33,097 nucleotides of DNA from Candidatus Dadabacteria bacterium. Lineage in GTDB: Bacteria > Desulfobacterota_D > UBA1144 > Nemesobacterales > UBA2774. Positions 18,490-28,233 of the stretch are shown piece after piece (the stretch's first letter is position 1; every line of letters starts with the position of its first letter). The stretch lies in assembly GCA_020849425.1 (NCBI GenBank), contig JADLGH010000024.1, positions 1 through 33,097 of the forward strand, in the 5' to 3' direction. Under the pieces are notes generated by a model. The model searched no databases. It had not been told where the DNA came from and worked only from the letters and a program-made list of their open reading frames with translations. A program made the position numbers and the translations under genes.

Positions 18490-19129
18490 TTTCCGATGTA
18501 TTGGCGGCGAGTCCGCCCGACATTATTATCTTAAAGGCGTCTTCTATGCTTATATGGAGCTCTTTAACGTCCTCTTCCGGCAGCATGACGTAATATCCCG
18601 TGGTCGGGTTGGGCGTCGTAGGCACGAATACGCCTACGAGATTCCTTTCGGACCGGTTAAGGGCCGTACCGCTTTCGAGGTTACCCGTGATAAAGCCTAT
18701 CGAATACATGCCCTTCCTCGGAAATTCAAGGAGGGCGACCCTCTTTATATCCTTGATCCCCTTCCCCATGAATACGGTTTCGATTACCTGCTTCGTCGCG
18801 GTGTAGATGGTCCGCGCGAGGGGTATGCGGGCTATGACGGCCTCCCCGAGGCCGACGAGCTTGCCGCCCAGTATGTTCCTGGCCAGGGCCCCGACTATAA
18901 GGACGATGAGGAGCGTCCCCAGGAGCCCCGTGCAGAAGAGAAGGGCTTCGTAAACGCCTTTTGGAAGGTCTGCGGACGGGCCGCCCAGGACCCTTTCGGG
19001 TATTGCGCTTACGAGGCCGACGATCCACGTGCCGAGCTTGAATAGTATGAACAGCGTGAGGCCGAACGGTGCGGTGACCAGTATTCCGGCCAGGATATTA
19101 TTCCTGAAAAAACTATAGATGTGCTTCAT
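18452..19129 (-). CDS. DUF502 family membrane protein
   Basis: ILAGILVTAPFGLTLFILFKL..., IPLARTIYTATKQVIETV, VFVPTTPNPTTGYYVMLPEEDV. Confidence 0.88.
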   Translation of the reverse strand: MKHIYSFFRNNILAGILVTAPFGLTLFILFKLGTWIVGLVSAIPERVLGGPSADLPKGVYEALLFCTGLLGTLLIVLIVGALARNILGGKLVGLGEAVIARIPLARTIYTATKQVIETVFMGKGIKDIKRVALLEFPRKGMYSIGFITGNLESGTALNRSERNLVGVFVPTTPNPTTGYYVMLPEEDVKELHISIEDAFKIIMSGGLAANTSENALPGTKDNREI

Positions 19130-19135
19130 GCAGCA

Positions 19136-19420
19136 TCATACAGTCTGCTTGTCTATGGCGTCGCGGAGGAACCTGCTGGGCTTGAACACGACCGCCTTCC
19201 TCTCGGCGATTTCTATGGTTTCGCCCGTTGCCGGGTTACGGCCCTTCCTCGCCTTGCGGTTCTGAACACGGAAGCTGCCGAAGCGGGGGAGCTTTATGCC
19301 TTCGCCCTTGCTCAGCCTCTCCTTGGCGATTTCAAAAAAGAATTCTACTATTTCCGCGGACTCCCTCTTCGAGAGACCGATCCTGGTATGTATTACGTCT
19401 GCCAGCTCCTTTTTAGTCAT
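19136..19420 (-). CDS. ihfA: integration host factor alpha subunit/HU-family protein
   Basis: MTKKELADVIHTRIGLSKRES...LPRFGSFRVQNRKARKGRNPATGE; ATG at 19420 has an AGGAGGGG RBS, trimmed from the ORF start at 19462. Confidence 0.88.
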   Translation of the reverse strand: MTKKELADVIHTRIGLSKRESAEIVEFFFEIAKERLSKGEGIKLPRFGSFRVQNRKARKGRNPATGETIEIAERKAVVFKPSRFLRDAIDKQTV

Positions 19421-19439
19421 CTCTTTACCCCTCCTTTCG

Positions 19440-21851
19440 CTATATTGTACGTAATTCGGCACCCAGAGCCAATCGAAGTTTTTTAAGCGCCTTGTCCTGA
19501 ATTCTATTGATTTCCTCTTCCGTAAGCGTCTTGTCGGACGCCCTCAGGTGAAGCGAAACGGCGACGCTCTTCTTCCCTTCCTGCACGGCGCCGCCGGTGA
19601 ACACGTCGAATATCCGGGCGTCCTCTATGAGCCCGGAGCCCATCGACCTTATCTCGTCGATTATGCTCCCTGCGGAAACGCCCTCGTCCACGACGAGCGC
19701 GATGTCCCGCCTTACGGACGGGAATTTCGGAAGCGGCCTGAATTCGCCCTTCTTCCCCGCCGTGAGGCGTGCGGCGTCGTCGAGGTCTATCTCGGCGACG
19801 TACACCCTCTTCGTAAGCCCGAACCTCTCTCTTAACCCGGGGTGAATCTCGCCGGCATAGCCGACGACCTCGCCGTCCATGACTATCTCCGCCGACTTCC
19901 CGGGATGGAGGAATTCGATTCCGGGCGCCGCCCTGAACGTGACGCAATCCCGCGCGTGGAGCGCGCCGAGCGCCTTTTCGAGCACCGCCTTTAAATCGAA
20001 GAAATCGAATTCCTCCCTGTCCCAGAGCTCCGGCTGTTTCCTTCCGGTTGCGGCCGCAGCCAGCTTGTTGGTCTCTTTCGGGAGCTTATCTCCCGACGAG
20101 GGTATGTAGATCTTCCCCGTCTCGAATATCTTTACGTCATTTTCCTGTCTGCTGAGGTTAAGTAGAACATTTTTCACGAGCCCGGCGGTGAGGCTCGTCC
20201 TCATGACGGCCCCGTCCTTGCTTATCGGGTTCAGTATCGGGAGCGCCCTCTCCGGGCTGAAGAGCCCGAGAAGCTCCTCGTCCTCGAAGCTGTAATTTAT
20301 CGCTTCGTAGAAACCGTTCGCCGTGAATACTTCCTTGAATTTCGACTGTACCGTCCTTACGCCGCCCGGGAGCTCCGTCTTCATGGCGACGGCCGGGAGG
20401 GTGACGGGCACGTTGTTATAGCCGTAAAGCCTGGCCGTTTCTTCCACGATGTCTATCTCGCGCGTAAGGTCCACCCTGTACGTCGGCACTCTAAAAGTAA
20501 GAACCCCGTTATCGGGCGACAGGAGCTCGAGCCCGAGCCTCTTCTGTATGGATATTATTTCTTCTTCGCTTATGTCGGTGCCGAGTATGGCGTTTATGCG
20601 CGAAGCCGTGACGCTCACGACCGCGGGCTCTATCTTCACCGGATACTCGTCTATCCTCCCCGCGGCTACCTCGCCCCCGGCGAGCCCGGCGATGAGGGCC
20701 GCCGCCCTGTCGAGCGCCTTTACGACGCCCTCGGGATCGACGCCCCTTTCGAACCTGTAGGACGATTCCGATTTGAGCCCGGTTTTCCTGGACGTTTTTC
20801 TCACGGTGTCGGGGCTGAAGTAGGCGCTTTCGAGGAGTATGCTCGTCGTCCCCCCGGTGACCTCGGTGTAGGCCCCGCCCATGACGCCCGCGAGCGCGAC
20901 GGGCCTTTCGCCGTCGCATATGAGAAGGTCGTCGGCGGAGAGCTTCCTTTCGGCGCCGTCGAGGGTCGTGATCGTCTCGCCGTCTTCGGCCTGCCTCACG
21001 ACTATCTTCTTCCCCCGGACGAGGTCGTAGTCGAACGCATGGAGCGGCTGCCCGAGCTCAAGCAGGACGTAGTTGGTGACATCGACGACGTTATTAATAG
21101 ACCTTATCCCCGACGATTCGAGCCGCGTCTTCATCCACTCGGGTGACGGGCCTATCTTTACGCCGCTTATCACGCGGCAGGTGTACCTGGGGCAGCCCCC
21201 GGGCGACTTTATCTCGACGGATATATAATCTCCGACAGGCACGCCCGACTCCTTTACGGACGTGTCGGGATACCCTGCCGCGCCGGAGAGCACGGCGGCT
21301 GCCTCCCTGGCCGTCCCGACCACGCTAAGGCAGTCGGGACGGTTGGGGGTTATACCTATTTCAAGTAGGACGTCGTTAATGCCCAGCTCGTCTATGAGCC
21401 GCGTCCCCGGGACCGCGCCGGGCGGAAGAATCATAATGCCGTCCGATTCCGTTCCCAGCCCGAGCTCGTTCTCGGCGCATAGCATGCCTTCGGAGACCTG
21501 CCCCCTTATCTTCGCTTTTTTGATGGTGATGCCCTCGGGGAATTTCGGCCCCGGCGGGAGGACCGTTCCGGTCCTCGCCAGCGCGACCTTGTCGCCCGTT
21601 TTCATATTGCTCGCCCCGCAGACGATCGGATACTCGTTCTCGCCGTCCGAAACCCTGCAGAGGGAGAGCTTGTCGGCGTCCGGATGTCCGCCCATGTCGA
21701 GTATCTCGGCGACGACCACGCTTTCGAGGGCTTTGCCCGCGTATTCAATCGATTCCACCTCGAGCCCGGACATGGTGAGCCTGTCCGCGAGCTCCTCCGG
21801 AGAGACGGAGAAATCGACATATTCCTTAAGCCAGTTTAGGGATATTATCAT
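19440..21851 (-). CDS. pheT: phenylalanine--tRNA ligase beta subunit
   Basis: MIISLNWLKEYVDF..., HPDADKLSLCRV, GITPNRPDCLSVVGTARE, C-terminal FDX-ACB region RRDIALVVDE. Confidence 0.95.
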   Translation of the reverse strand: MIISLNWLKEYVDFSVSPEELADRLTMSGLEVESIEYAGKALESVVVAEILDMGGHPDADKLSLCRVSDGENEYPIVCGASNMKTGDKVALARTGTVLPPGPKFPEGITIKKAKIRGQVSEGMLCAENELGLGTESDGIMILPPGAVPGTRLIDELGINDVLLEIGITPNRPDCLSVVGTAREAAAVLSGAAGYPDTSVKESGVPVGDYISVEIKSPGGCPRYTCRVISGVKIGPSPEWMKTRLESSGIRSINNVVDVTNYVLLELGQPLHAFDYDLVRGKKIVVRQAEDGETITTLDGAERKLSADDLLICDGERPVALAGVMGGAYTEVTGGTTSILLESAYFSPDTVRKTSRKTGLKSESSYRFERGVDPEGVVKALDRAAALIAGLAGGEVAAGRIDEYPVKIEPAVVSVTASRINAILGTDISEEEIISIQKRLGLELLSPDNGVLTFRVPTYRVDLTREIDIVEETARLYGYNNVPVTLPAVAMKTELPGGVRTVQSKFKEVFTANGFYEAINYSFEDEELLGLFSPERALPILNPISKDGAVMRTSLTAGLVKNVLLNLSRQENDVKIFETGKIYIPSSGDKLPKETNKLAAAATGRKQPELWDREEFDFFDLKAVLEKALGALHARDCVTFRAAPGIEFLHPGKSAEIVMDGEVVGYAGEIHPGLRERFGLTKRVYVAEIDLDDAARLTAGKKGEFRPLPKFPSVRRDIALVVDEGVSAGSIIDEIRSMGSGLIEDARIFDVFTGGAVQEGKKSVAVSLHLRASDKTLTEEEINRIQDKALKKLRLALGAELRTI

Positions 21852-21873
21852 TGTTCAGTGACCCAAAATTTAA

Positions 21874-21901
21874 TAATTACATATTCTTAGGGCCGGGTCA
21901 A
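21874..21901 (-). promoter_or_regulatory. candidate pheT promoter TTGACC-N16-TAATTA
   Basis: Minus strand; -35 at 21896-21901, -10 at 21874-21879, close to the pheT ATG. Confidence 0.5.
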
Positions 21902-22017
21902 TACTCTTGCCGGAAGTCACGGCGGGGGGAGAGGCCGGCCGGGTGAGCGCCTCGCCGGCCTCGATCCCGACCTCCTTTTCCGTATCGGGCGGCTCTTCCG
22001 TTATTCGCGGGGGACCC

Positions 22018-22060
22018 AAAAAAGAACGGCGGCGATCCTCGGTTCGAGGGATTGCCGCCG
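22018..22060 (-). terminator. Rho-independent terminator of katA
   Basis: Minus-strand hairpin CGGCGGCAATCCCTC-GAACC-GAGGATCGCCGCCG (22060-22027) followed by TTCTTTTTT. Confidence 0.85.
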
Positions 22061-22103
22061 CTTCTCTTTACAAGGAGGAGGATATGGTCAAAGCTTTCGT
22101 TTT

Positions 22104-23651
22104 CTAGTTCTGGCCCGAAGCCTTCTTAACCTGTAAGGCGCTCCAGCCCTCTTCGGACGTCGCCTCGAAAAGCTCGTCGAGGCTCATCGTCAGAAGAACG
22201 TCGAGCGTCTTCCTGCCTACCCCGAGCGCCTTAGCCGCCGACTCTCCGTATCCGGGGTCAGCCTTCGTGAAATGATATACCTGGCGCGCCCTTATTCTCT
22301 CCGGCACGCCGTCCATGGCGGCCGCGATGTTGGATATCAGCCTCGCCTTGGCGTCGTCCGTCATGAGCCTGTAGAGGGCGCCCGGCTGCGAGTAGTCTTC
22401 GTTATACGCCCTGTGGTCGTAGCGGTCGGCCGCCCCGGTGATCGCAAGCGGCGGCTCTTTATATTTCGGATCCTGGACCGGCCCGCCGAAGCTGTTGGGC
22501 TCGTAGTTCACGGCCGCCCCGCCGTTCCCGTCGAATCTCATGGCCCCGTCCCTGTGGTAGGTATGGTACGGGCACTGCGGCTTGTTCACGGGAAGGGCCG
22601 CGTAGTTCGCGCCGATCCTGTACCTGTGAGCGTCCGCGTAGGACATGATCCTGGCCTGGAGCATTCTGTCCGGCGAAAATCCTATTCCCGGAACGACGTT
22701 CGAGGGCTCGAACGCCGCCTGCTCTATCTCTTCGAAGTAATTCTCGGGGTTTCTGTTGAGCTCGAATACCCCTACCTCGATAAGCGGGTAATCCCCGTGC
22801 GGCCAGACTTTGGTCAAGTCAAACGGGTTTATCCCGTAGCGGCCGGCCTCTTCCTCGGGCATAATCTGCACGTAGAATTTCCAGCGTGGATAATCTCCCC
22901 TCTCTATCGCATCGAAGAGGTCCCTCTGGGCGCTCTCCCTGTCCTCGCCGACTATCTTCGCGGCCTCTTCATTCGTCCAGAACTTGATGCCCTGCTCTGT
23001 CCTGAAGTGGAATTTAACGTAAAACCGCTCTTCTTCGGCGTTTATAAAGCTATACGTATGGCTGCCGAACCCGTGGATGTGCCTGTATCCGGTGGGAAGC
23101 CCCCTGTCGCTGAAAAGTATCGTAACCTGGTGGAGGCTTTCGGGCGAGAGCGACCAGAAATCCCACATGGCTGTGCTGGAGCGCATGTTGGTCTTGGGAT
23201 TCCTCTTCTGCGTATGTATGAAATCGCTGAACTTGTAAGGGTCCCTGACGAAGAAGACGGGCGTATTGTTCCCGACCAGGTCCCAGTTCCCCTCTTCCGT
23301 GTAGAACTTGAGCGCAAAGCCCCTTACGTCCCTCTCGGCATCGGCCGCGCCGTGCTCGCCCGCGACCGTAGAAAAACGCGCCAGCATCGGGGTTTCCTTG
23401 CCTACCCGGGAAAAAACCTTAGCCTTCGTGTACCTGGTTATATCGTGCGTAATCGTCAGGGTCCCGTGCGCCCCCGAGCCCTTGGCGTGAACGACCCTCT
23501 CGGGGACCCTCTCCCGGTTGAACGCCGCCATTTTCTCCAGGAGCTGGTAGTCCTGCATAAGGAGCGGTCCGTAAGGCCCCGCGGTGAGTGAATTCTGGTT
23601 GTCTGCTATAGGGCTCCCATGAGCCGTGGTGAGCTGTTTGCGTCTGCTCAT
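22104..23651 (-). CDS. katA: monofunctional heme catalase
   Basis: [77 protein letters not shown], heme-ligand region [19 protein letters not shown]. Confidence 0.96.
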   Translation of the reverse strand: MSRRKQLTTAHGSPIADNQNSLTAGPYGPLLMQDYQLLEKMAAFNRERVPERVVHAKGSGAHGTLTITHDITRYTKAKVFSRVGKETPMLARFSTVAGEHGAADAERDVRGFALKFYTEEGNWDLVGNNTPVFFVRDPYKFSDFIHTQKRNPKTNMRSSTAMWDFWSLSPESLHQVTILFSDRGLPTGYRHIHGFGSHTYSFINAEEERFYVKFHFRTEQGIKFWTNEEAAKIVGEDRESAQRDLFDAIERGDYPRWKFYVQIMPEEEAGRYGINPFDLTKVWPHGDYPLIEVGVFELNRNPENYFEEIEQAAFEPSNVVPGIGFSPDRMLQARIMSYADAHRYRIGANYAALPVNKPQCPYHTYHRDGAMRFDGNGGAAVNYEPNSFGGPVQDPKYKEPPLAITGAADRYDHRAYNEDYSQPGALYRLMTDDAKARLISNIAAAMDGVPERIRARQVYHFTKADPGYGESAAKALGVGRKTLDVLLTMSLDELFEATSEEGWSALQVKKASGQN

Positions 23652-23685
23652 TTTGTTACCTCCTCGGGAATGTTTAGTTGGCAGT

Positions 23686-23713
23686 ATGGTACCCTGGAAC
23701 CCATAGTCGTCAA
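23686..23713 (-). promoter_or_regulatory. candidate katA promoter TTGACG-N16-TACCAT
   Basis: Minus strand; -35 at 23708-23713 abuts the OxyR-like site, -10 at 23686-23691. Confidence 0.5.
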
Positions 23714-23750
23714 ATATTACTTATCTATCGATCATATAGACAGAGCCTAT
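23714..23750. promoter_or_regulatory. candidate OxyR binding site ATAT-N7-CTAT-N7-ATAG-N7-CTAT
   Basis: 15/16 core bases match the OxyR tetramer consensus ATAG-N7-CTAT-N7-ATAG-N7-CTAT; a further in-phase ATAG lies at 23703-23706. Confidence 0.75.
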
Positions 23751-23752
23751 AC

Positions 23753-23781
23753 TTGACTCCTGGCGGCGTGTAGAATATATA
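23753..23781 (+). promoter_or_regulatory. candidate oxyR promoter TTGACT-N17-TATATA
   Basis: -35 at 23753-23758, -10 at 23776-23781, upstream of the LysR-family start. Confidence 0.65.
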
Positions 23782-23832
23782 TAAACCGGCCGGCTGGAGA
23801 GCCGCCGGAATCCCCCGAGGGGTATGTGGCCT

Positions 23833-24735
23833 ATGGAGCTTCACCAGCTTAGGTACTTCGTCGCCGTCGCCGAGTCGGGCGGGTTCAGCAAAGCCGCCCG
23901 GAGGTGCTACGTCGCCCAGCCTTCGCTCAGCCAGCAGATAATCAAGCTCGAACAGGAGCTCGGCCAGCAGCTCTTCGAAAGGCTCGGAAGACGCATCGCG
24001 CTCACGGAGGCCGGAAGCGCGCTCCTGCCGCGCGCGAGGCTCGTGCTACGGGAGGCCGAAGGCATCAAGTCCGGCATAGTCGAGGACGTCGAGGCGGGGG
24101 TCGGCACGCTTTCCGCGGGGCTCATTCCGACGATAGCCCCTTATCTCCTCCCGGGTGCGCTCAAGAGATTCTACGCCGGCTATCCCCCTGCCCGTATAAT
24201 GCTCCAGGAGAACCTTACCGATGTGCTCGTGAGGGGGATAGTCACCCTCGAAATAGAGGTCGCCATAATGAGCCTCCCCGTAGAAAACAGCCTGATAGCG
24301 ACGGAGCCGCTGTTCGACGATCCGCTCTATCTCGCCCTTTCCCCCGGCCACGAGCTCGTCAGGGCGCGCGAAATAAGGGCGAGGGACCTCAAAAACGTCC
24401 CGTTCATCGCCCTAGACGAGGACCACTGCCTCGGCGAGCAGATAAATAACTTCTGCTACGAGAGGCAGATAAACCCCGAGGTCGTATGCAGGACGTGGAA
24501 CCTCTCGACGATCCAGCACTGCGTCTCGTTCGGGAACGGCGTCTCCCTCGTCCCGCTGATGATGGTTCTTACGGATACGTCGAACACATGCACGTACAGG
24601 CCGATAAAGGGCCGGTCGCCGAGGAGGACCGTCGTCGCGGCGTGGCACAGGGACCGAACACCTTCCCGGCTCGCCCGGGAATTCGTGGGAATGGTGAAGG
24701 ACGAGTACGCCTCGCTTCTCGAAAGGGCGAAATGA
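23833..24735 (+). CDS. oxyR: LysR-family hydrogen peroxide sensor OxyR
   Basis: LysR HTH (MELHQLRYFVAVAESGGFSKAARRCYVAQPSLSQQIIKLE); EDHCLGEQINNFCYE matches the OxyR redox Cys context (E. coli DGHCLRDQAMGFCFE). ATG at 23833 preferred; 23824 is possible. Confidence 0.85.
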   Translation: MELHQLRYFVAVAESGGFSKAARRCYVAQPSLSQQIIKLEQELGQQLFERLGRRIALTEAGSALLPRARLVLREAEGIKSGIVEDVEAGVGTLSAGLIPTIAPYLLPGALKRFYAGYPPARIMLQENLTDVLVRGIVTLEIEVAIMSLPVENSLIATEPLFDDPLYLALSPGHELVRAREIRARDLKNVPFIALDEDHCLGEQINNFCYERQINPEVVCRTWNLSTIQHCVSFGNGVSLVPLMMVLTDTSNTCTYRPIKGRSPRRTVVAAWHRDRTPSRLAREFVGMVKDEYASLLERAK

Positions 24736-24821
24736 GCGTGGCTCCCCACGGCTCTCGCGGCCTGTTCGGTGTACGGGCCGCTTGTGTAAACTAAATACAT
24801 TACCAGACGGGTTTTGCCGGT

Positions 24822-25994
24822 ATGAAAAAAGCATATCTCGACTATAACGCGACGACCCCCGTAGACCCGCGCGTACTAGAAGCCATGATGCCGTACTTTA
24901 AAGACGGCTTCGGGAACCCTTCGAGCATCCACGCCTTCGGGAGCGCCGCGAGGGCCGCGCTCGATGAGGCGCGCGAGAGGGTTGCGGCCCTACTCGGTGC
25001 CGGGGCGAGGGAAATACTCTTCACCTCGGGGGGCAGCGAGGGTAACAACCTCGCCATAAAGGGCGCTGCGTTCGCCGAAGGGGGGCGCGGGGGAAAGCAC
25101 ATGGTAACGACGCGTGTAGAGCACGATTCCACGCTCGAAGCGTTCGTGTTCCTCGAATCACGCGGTTTTACGGTCACGTATCTCGGCGTGGACGGGAACG
25201 GTCTCGTCGATCTCGACGAGCTCCGCGAATCCGTCACCGCCGAGACGAGGCTCGTCTCCGTCATCTACGCGAATAACGAAACCGGGGCCGTCATGCCCGT
25301 GGAACGGATAGCCGGAATCGTGAAGGAAAAGGGAGCGCTCCTTCACGTGGACGCCGTTCAGGCCGCGGGGAAGATCGAAATAGACTTGAAAAGGATCGAG
25401 GCCGACCTCGTCTCGATATCGTCGCACAAGTTCTACGGCCCGAAGGGCGCGGGGGCGCTCTACGTAAGGGACGGGCTCGCAAGGCGCCTGACTCTCGCGC
25501 CGCTCATACACGGCGGCGGGCAGGAGAGGGGGCTAAGGTCGGGGACGGAGAACGTCCCCGCAGTTGCGGGGCTCGGGAAGGCTGCGGAGCTTGCGCTCGG
25601 CGAGCTCGCACCGGACAGGGAAAGGGTGGGGCGGCTCCGGGACGAGCTCCTGGCGCGCATATCGTCCGGCGCTGGCGGGGTCACGCTGAACGGGCAGCCG
25701 GACGGCATGGTCCGGAACACGCTCAACCTGTCGTTCGAGGGCGTTAACGGCGGCTCGCTCGCGATGGCGCTCGACCTCGAAGGCATAGCGGTTTCGACGG
25801 GCTCGGCGTGCTCGGAGGGGAACGTCGATCCCTCGCACGTCCTCCTGGCCATGGGGCTTACGAGGAAGGAGGCGCATTCGTCCGTGAGGTTCAGCCTCGG
25901 CAGGTTCACGACTCGGGAAGAGATAGAGCATGCCGCAGCGGCGGTCGTCTCGGCCGTGAAGAGGATAAGGGGGCTTAAGGGTGCGGGCTCGTAG
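24822..25994 (+). CDS. cysteine desulfurase (NifS/IscS family)
   Basis: YLDYNATTPVDPRVLEAM, FTSGGSEGNNLAI, SISSHKFYGPKGAGALYV, STGSACSEGNVDPSHVL. Confidence 0.92.
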   Translation: MKKAYLDYNATTPVDPRVLEAMMPYFKDGFGNPSSIHAFGSAARAALDEARERVAALLGAGAREILFTSGGSEGNNLAIKGAAFAEGGRGGKHMVTTRVEHDSTLEAFVFLESRGFTVTYLGVDGNGLVDLDELRESVTAETRLVSVIYANNETGAVMPVERIAGIVKEKGALLHVDAVQAAGKIEIDLKRIEADLVSISSHKFYGPKGAGALYVRDGLARRLTLAPLIHGGGQERGLRSGTENVPAVAGLGKAAELALGELAPDRERVGRLRDELLARISSGAGGVTLNGQPDGMVRNTLNLSFEGVNGGSLAMALDLEGIAVSTGSACSEGNVDPSHVLLAMGLTRKEAHSSVRFSLGRFTTREEIEHAAAAVVSAVKRIRGLKGAGS

Positions 25995-26001
25995 GCCGCG
26001 C

Positions 26002-27042
26002 TCAGGGGAAGAGGGGCGGAATCGCGAGCCCGGCCGATTCCTCGAAACCCATCATGATGTTCATGTTCTGGACCGCGACGCCCGAGGCGCCCTTCACGAG
26101 GTTGTCGATCACGGAGACGATCACGGCCGACTTCGATTCCGGGTCGGCCTTTAAGCCTATGTCGCAGAAATTGGAGCCCTTCACCTGGGACGTGGACGGA
26201 TAGACCTTCTCGGGCGAAATCCTGACGAACCTTTCGTTCTCGTAATGCTTTCCGTATAGCCCCAGGAGCTCCCCCGTCGTCATCGATTTGTTCAGCCTCA
26301 CGTATATCGTCGAGAGAATGCCCCTGTCCATGGGGATAAGGTGCGGGACGAACTGTATCCTGAGGTCGATGCCGGAATATTCCCTCATCACCTCTTCTAT
26401 CTCCGGCATGTGCCTGTGCTCGCCGACCTTGTACGCCTTTACACCCTCGTTCACCTCGCAGAAGTGGGTGTCGAGGGAGGGGTTCCTGCCCGCGCCGGAC
26501 ACGCCGGATTTCGAGTCGGCGATGACGAGCCCGGGCTCGAGAAGCTGCTCACACGCGAGCGGCAGGAGGCCGAGAATGACGGACGTCGGGTAGCAGCCCG
26601 GGTTCGCGACCAGCTTTGCGGACTTGAGCCGCTCCCTGTTTATCTCGGGGATGCCGTATACCGCTTCGGGGATGAGCCCGGGGTGCGGATGCTCGCCGTA
26701 CCAGGCTGTATATACCTCGTGGCTCAGCCTGAAGTCCGCCCCAAGGTCTATTATCCTGACGTCCCTTTTGTAAAGCTCGCCCACGACCCTGGCCGACGCC
26801 CCGTGAGGCAGGGCAAGGAAGACTACGTCCGTATCTTCGGGGAGAGTATTCGGATCGAGGGGTTTTAGCTCCAGGTCGCAGAACCCGGAAAGGTGCGGGA
26901 AGACGTCTGATATCCTCTTCCCGGCGTGCTTATCCGCAGTCAAATGTGTAATATCGACAGAGGGATGCGTAAGGAGAAACCTCAAAAGATCGCTCCCCGT
27001 GTAACCGCTCGCCCCCAGTATCCCGACTCTTATTTTCCGCAT
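26002..27042 (-). CDS. argC: N-acetyl-gamma-glutamyl-phosphate reductase
   Basis: VGILGASGYTGSDLLRFL, VANPGCYPTSVILGLLPL, SKSGVSGAGR, HRHMPEIE. Confidence 0.95.
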   Translation of the reverse strand: MRKIRVGILGASGYTGSDLLRFLLTHPSVDITHLTADKHAGKRISDVFPHLSGFCDLELKPLDPNTLPEDTDVVFLALPHGASARVVGELYKRDVRIIDLGADFRLSHEVYTAWYGEHPHPGLIPEAVYGIPEINRERLKSAKLVANPGCYPTSVILGLLPLACEQLLEPGLVIADSKSGVSGAGRNPSLDTHFCEVNEGVKAYKVGEHRHMPEIEEVMREYSGIDLRIQFVPHLIPMDRGILSTIYVRLNKSMTTGELLGLYGKHYENERFVRISPEKVYPSTSQVKGSNFCDIGLKADPESKSAVIVSVIDNLVKGASGVAVQNMNIMMGFEESAGLAIPPLFP

Positions 27043-27144
27043 AAGGATTGAAAATATACGGTAAAATTGTCAAATACAAGTTTGGGGGGAGAATTTCCCT
27101 TCGCCGATGCGCAGGAAAGGGCCCCCGGGAGCCCGCGCTATACC

Positions 27145-27173
27145 TTGACGCGCATTATTTGTAAAGGTAATTT
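27145..27173 (+). promoter_or_regulatory. candidate promoter TTGACG-N17-TAATTT for the gap-pgk genes
   Basis: -35 at 27145-27150, -10 at 27168-27173, about 50 bp upstream of the gap ATG. Confidence 0.6.
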
Positions 27174-27225
27174 TTAGAGGATTTTCTTCAAATTAAATAA
27201 CATTTCAATTACGTGGAGGGATTAG

Positions 27226-28233
27226 ATGTCTATCAAGGTTGGGATTAACGGGTTCGGAAGAATCGGGAGGCACGTTCTCCGTATCGGGCTCGAAAGGGAA
27301 GGGCTCGAATTCGTAGGAATAAACGATATATCCGATTCCAAAACGCTTGCCCACCTTTTTAAATACGATTCCGTATTCGGCCCTTACAAAGGAGATGTAA
27401 AATCCGAAAACGGACATATAATTGTAGATGGAAAGGCTATAAGGGTATTCACGGAGAGGGATCCGAAGAACATACCGTGGCAGGATACGGGGGCCGAGAT
27501 CATAGCGGAAGCCAGCGGGGTTTTCCGTTCGAGGGAAGCCGCGGCCGCGCACCTCGGGAGCACGGTCAGGAAGGTAGTAATCACGGCGCCCGCCAAGGGC
27601 GAGGTGGATTTCACGACGGTGCTTGGCGCGAACGAAGAGGATTACAGCCCCGATTTCGACGTCATATCAAACGCCTCGTGCACGACGAACTGCTTTGCGA
27701 TGATAGTAAAGGTGCTTCACGAAAATTTCGGAATCAGGAGGGGTGAGATGACGACTATCCACTCCTACACGAACGACCAGCATATACTCGACGCCCCTCA
27801 CAAGGACCTACGCCGCGCAAGGGCGGCGGCCCTTTCCATAATCCCCACGAGCACGGGCGCCGCGAGCGCGATAGAGATAATATATCCCGTGCTCAAGGGC
27901 AAGCTGAGCTCGGTGTCCATGAGGGTGCCGACGGCCGACGTTTCCGTCGTCGACTTCACCTGCGAAGTGGAAAAGGACACGACGCCCGAAGAGGTAAACG
28001 AAAAGTTCAGGCAGGCCGCGAAGGGCGAGCTGAAAGGCTACCTGAGATACGTCGAGGAAGAGCTCGTATCGTCCGACTTCATAGGCGATCCGCACTCGGC
28101 GATTCTCGATTCCCAGCTTACTGCCGTCGTGGAGGGCAACCTGGTAAAGGTAGTGGGCTGGTACGACAACGAATACGGTTACTCGTCGAGGGTAGTGGAC
28201 CTCGTCGAGTACATAGGAGAAAGGCTGAAATGA
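27226..28233 (+). CDS. gap: glyceraldehyde-3-phosphate dehydrogenase (type I)
   Basis: VGINGFGRIGRHVLRIG, SNASCTTNCFAMIVKVL, WYDNEYGYSSRVVDLV. Confidence 0.97.
   Translation: MSIKVGINGFGRIGRHVLRIGLEREGLEFVGINDISDSKTLAHLFKYDSVFGPYKGDVKSENGHIIVDGKAIRVFTERDPKNIPWQDTGAEIIAEASGVFRSREAAAAHLGSTVRKVVITAPAKGEVDFTTVLGANEEDYSPDFDVISNASCTTNCFAMIVKVLHENFGIRRGEMTTIHSYTNDQHILDAPHKDLRRARAAALSIIPTSTGAASAIEIIYPVLKGKLSSVSMRVPTADVSVVDFTCEVEKDTTPEEVNEKFRQAAKGELKGYLRYVEEELVSSDFIGDPHSAILDSQLTAVVEGNLVKVVGWYDNEYGYSSRVVDLVEYIGERLK

Noticed and set aside
22027-22060. GGTTCGAG sequence suggesting a tRNA T-arm
   Set aside because: No acceptor, D or anticodon arms; the pairing is a single long hairpin followed by a U-tract on the minus strand, so a katA terminator fits better.
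22272-23591. 439-aa plus-strand ORF opposite katA
   Set aside because: Shadow ORF: fully antisense to a clear catalase, low-complexity Arg/Val/Pro-rich translation, no domain resemblance. Typical of high-GC third positions.
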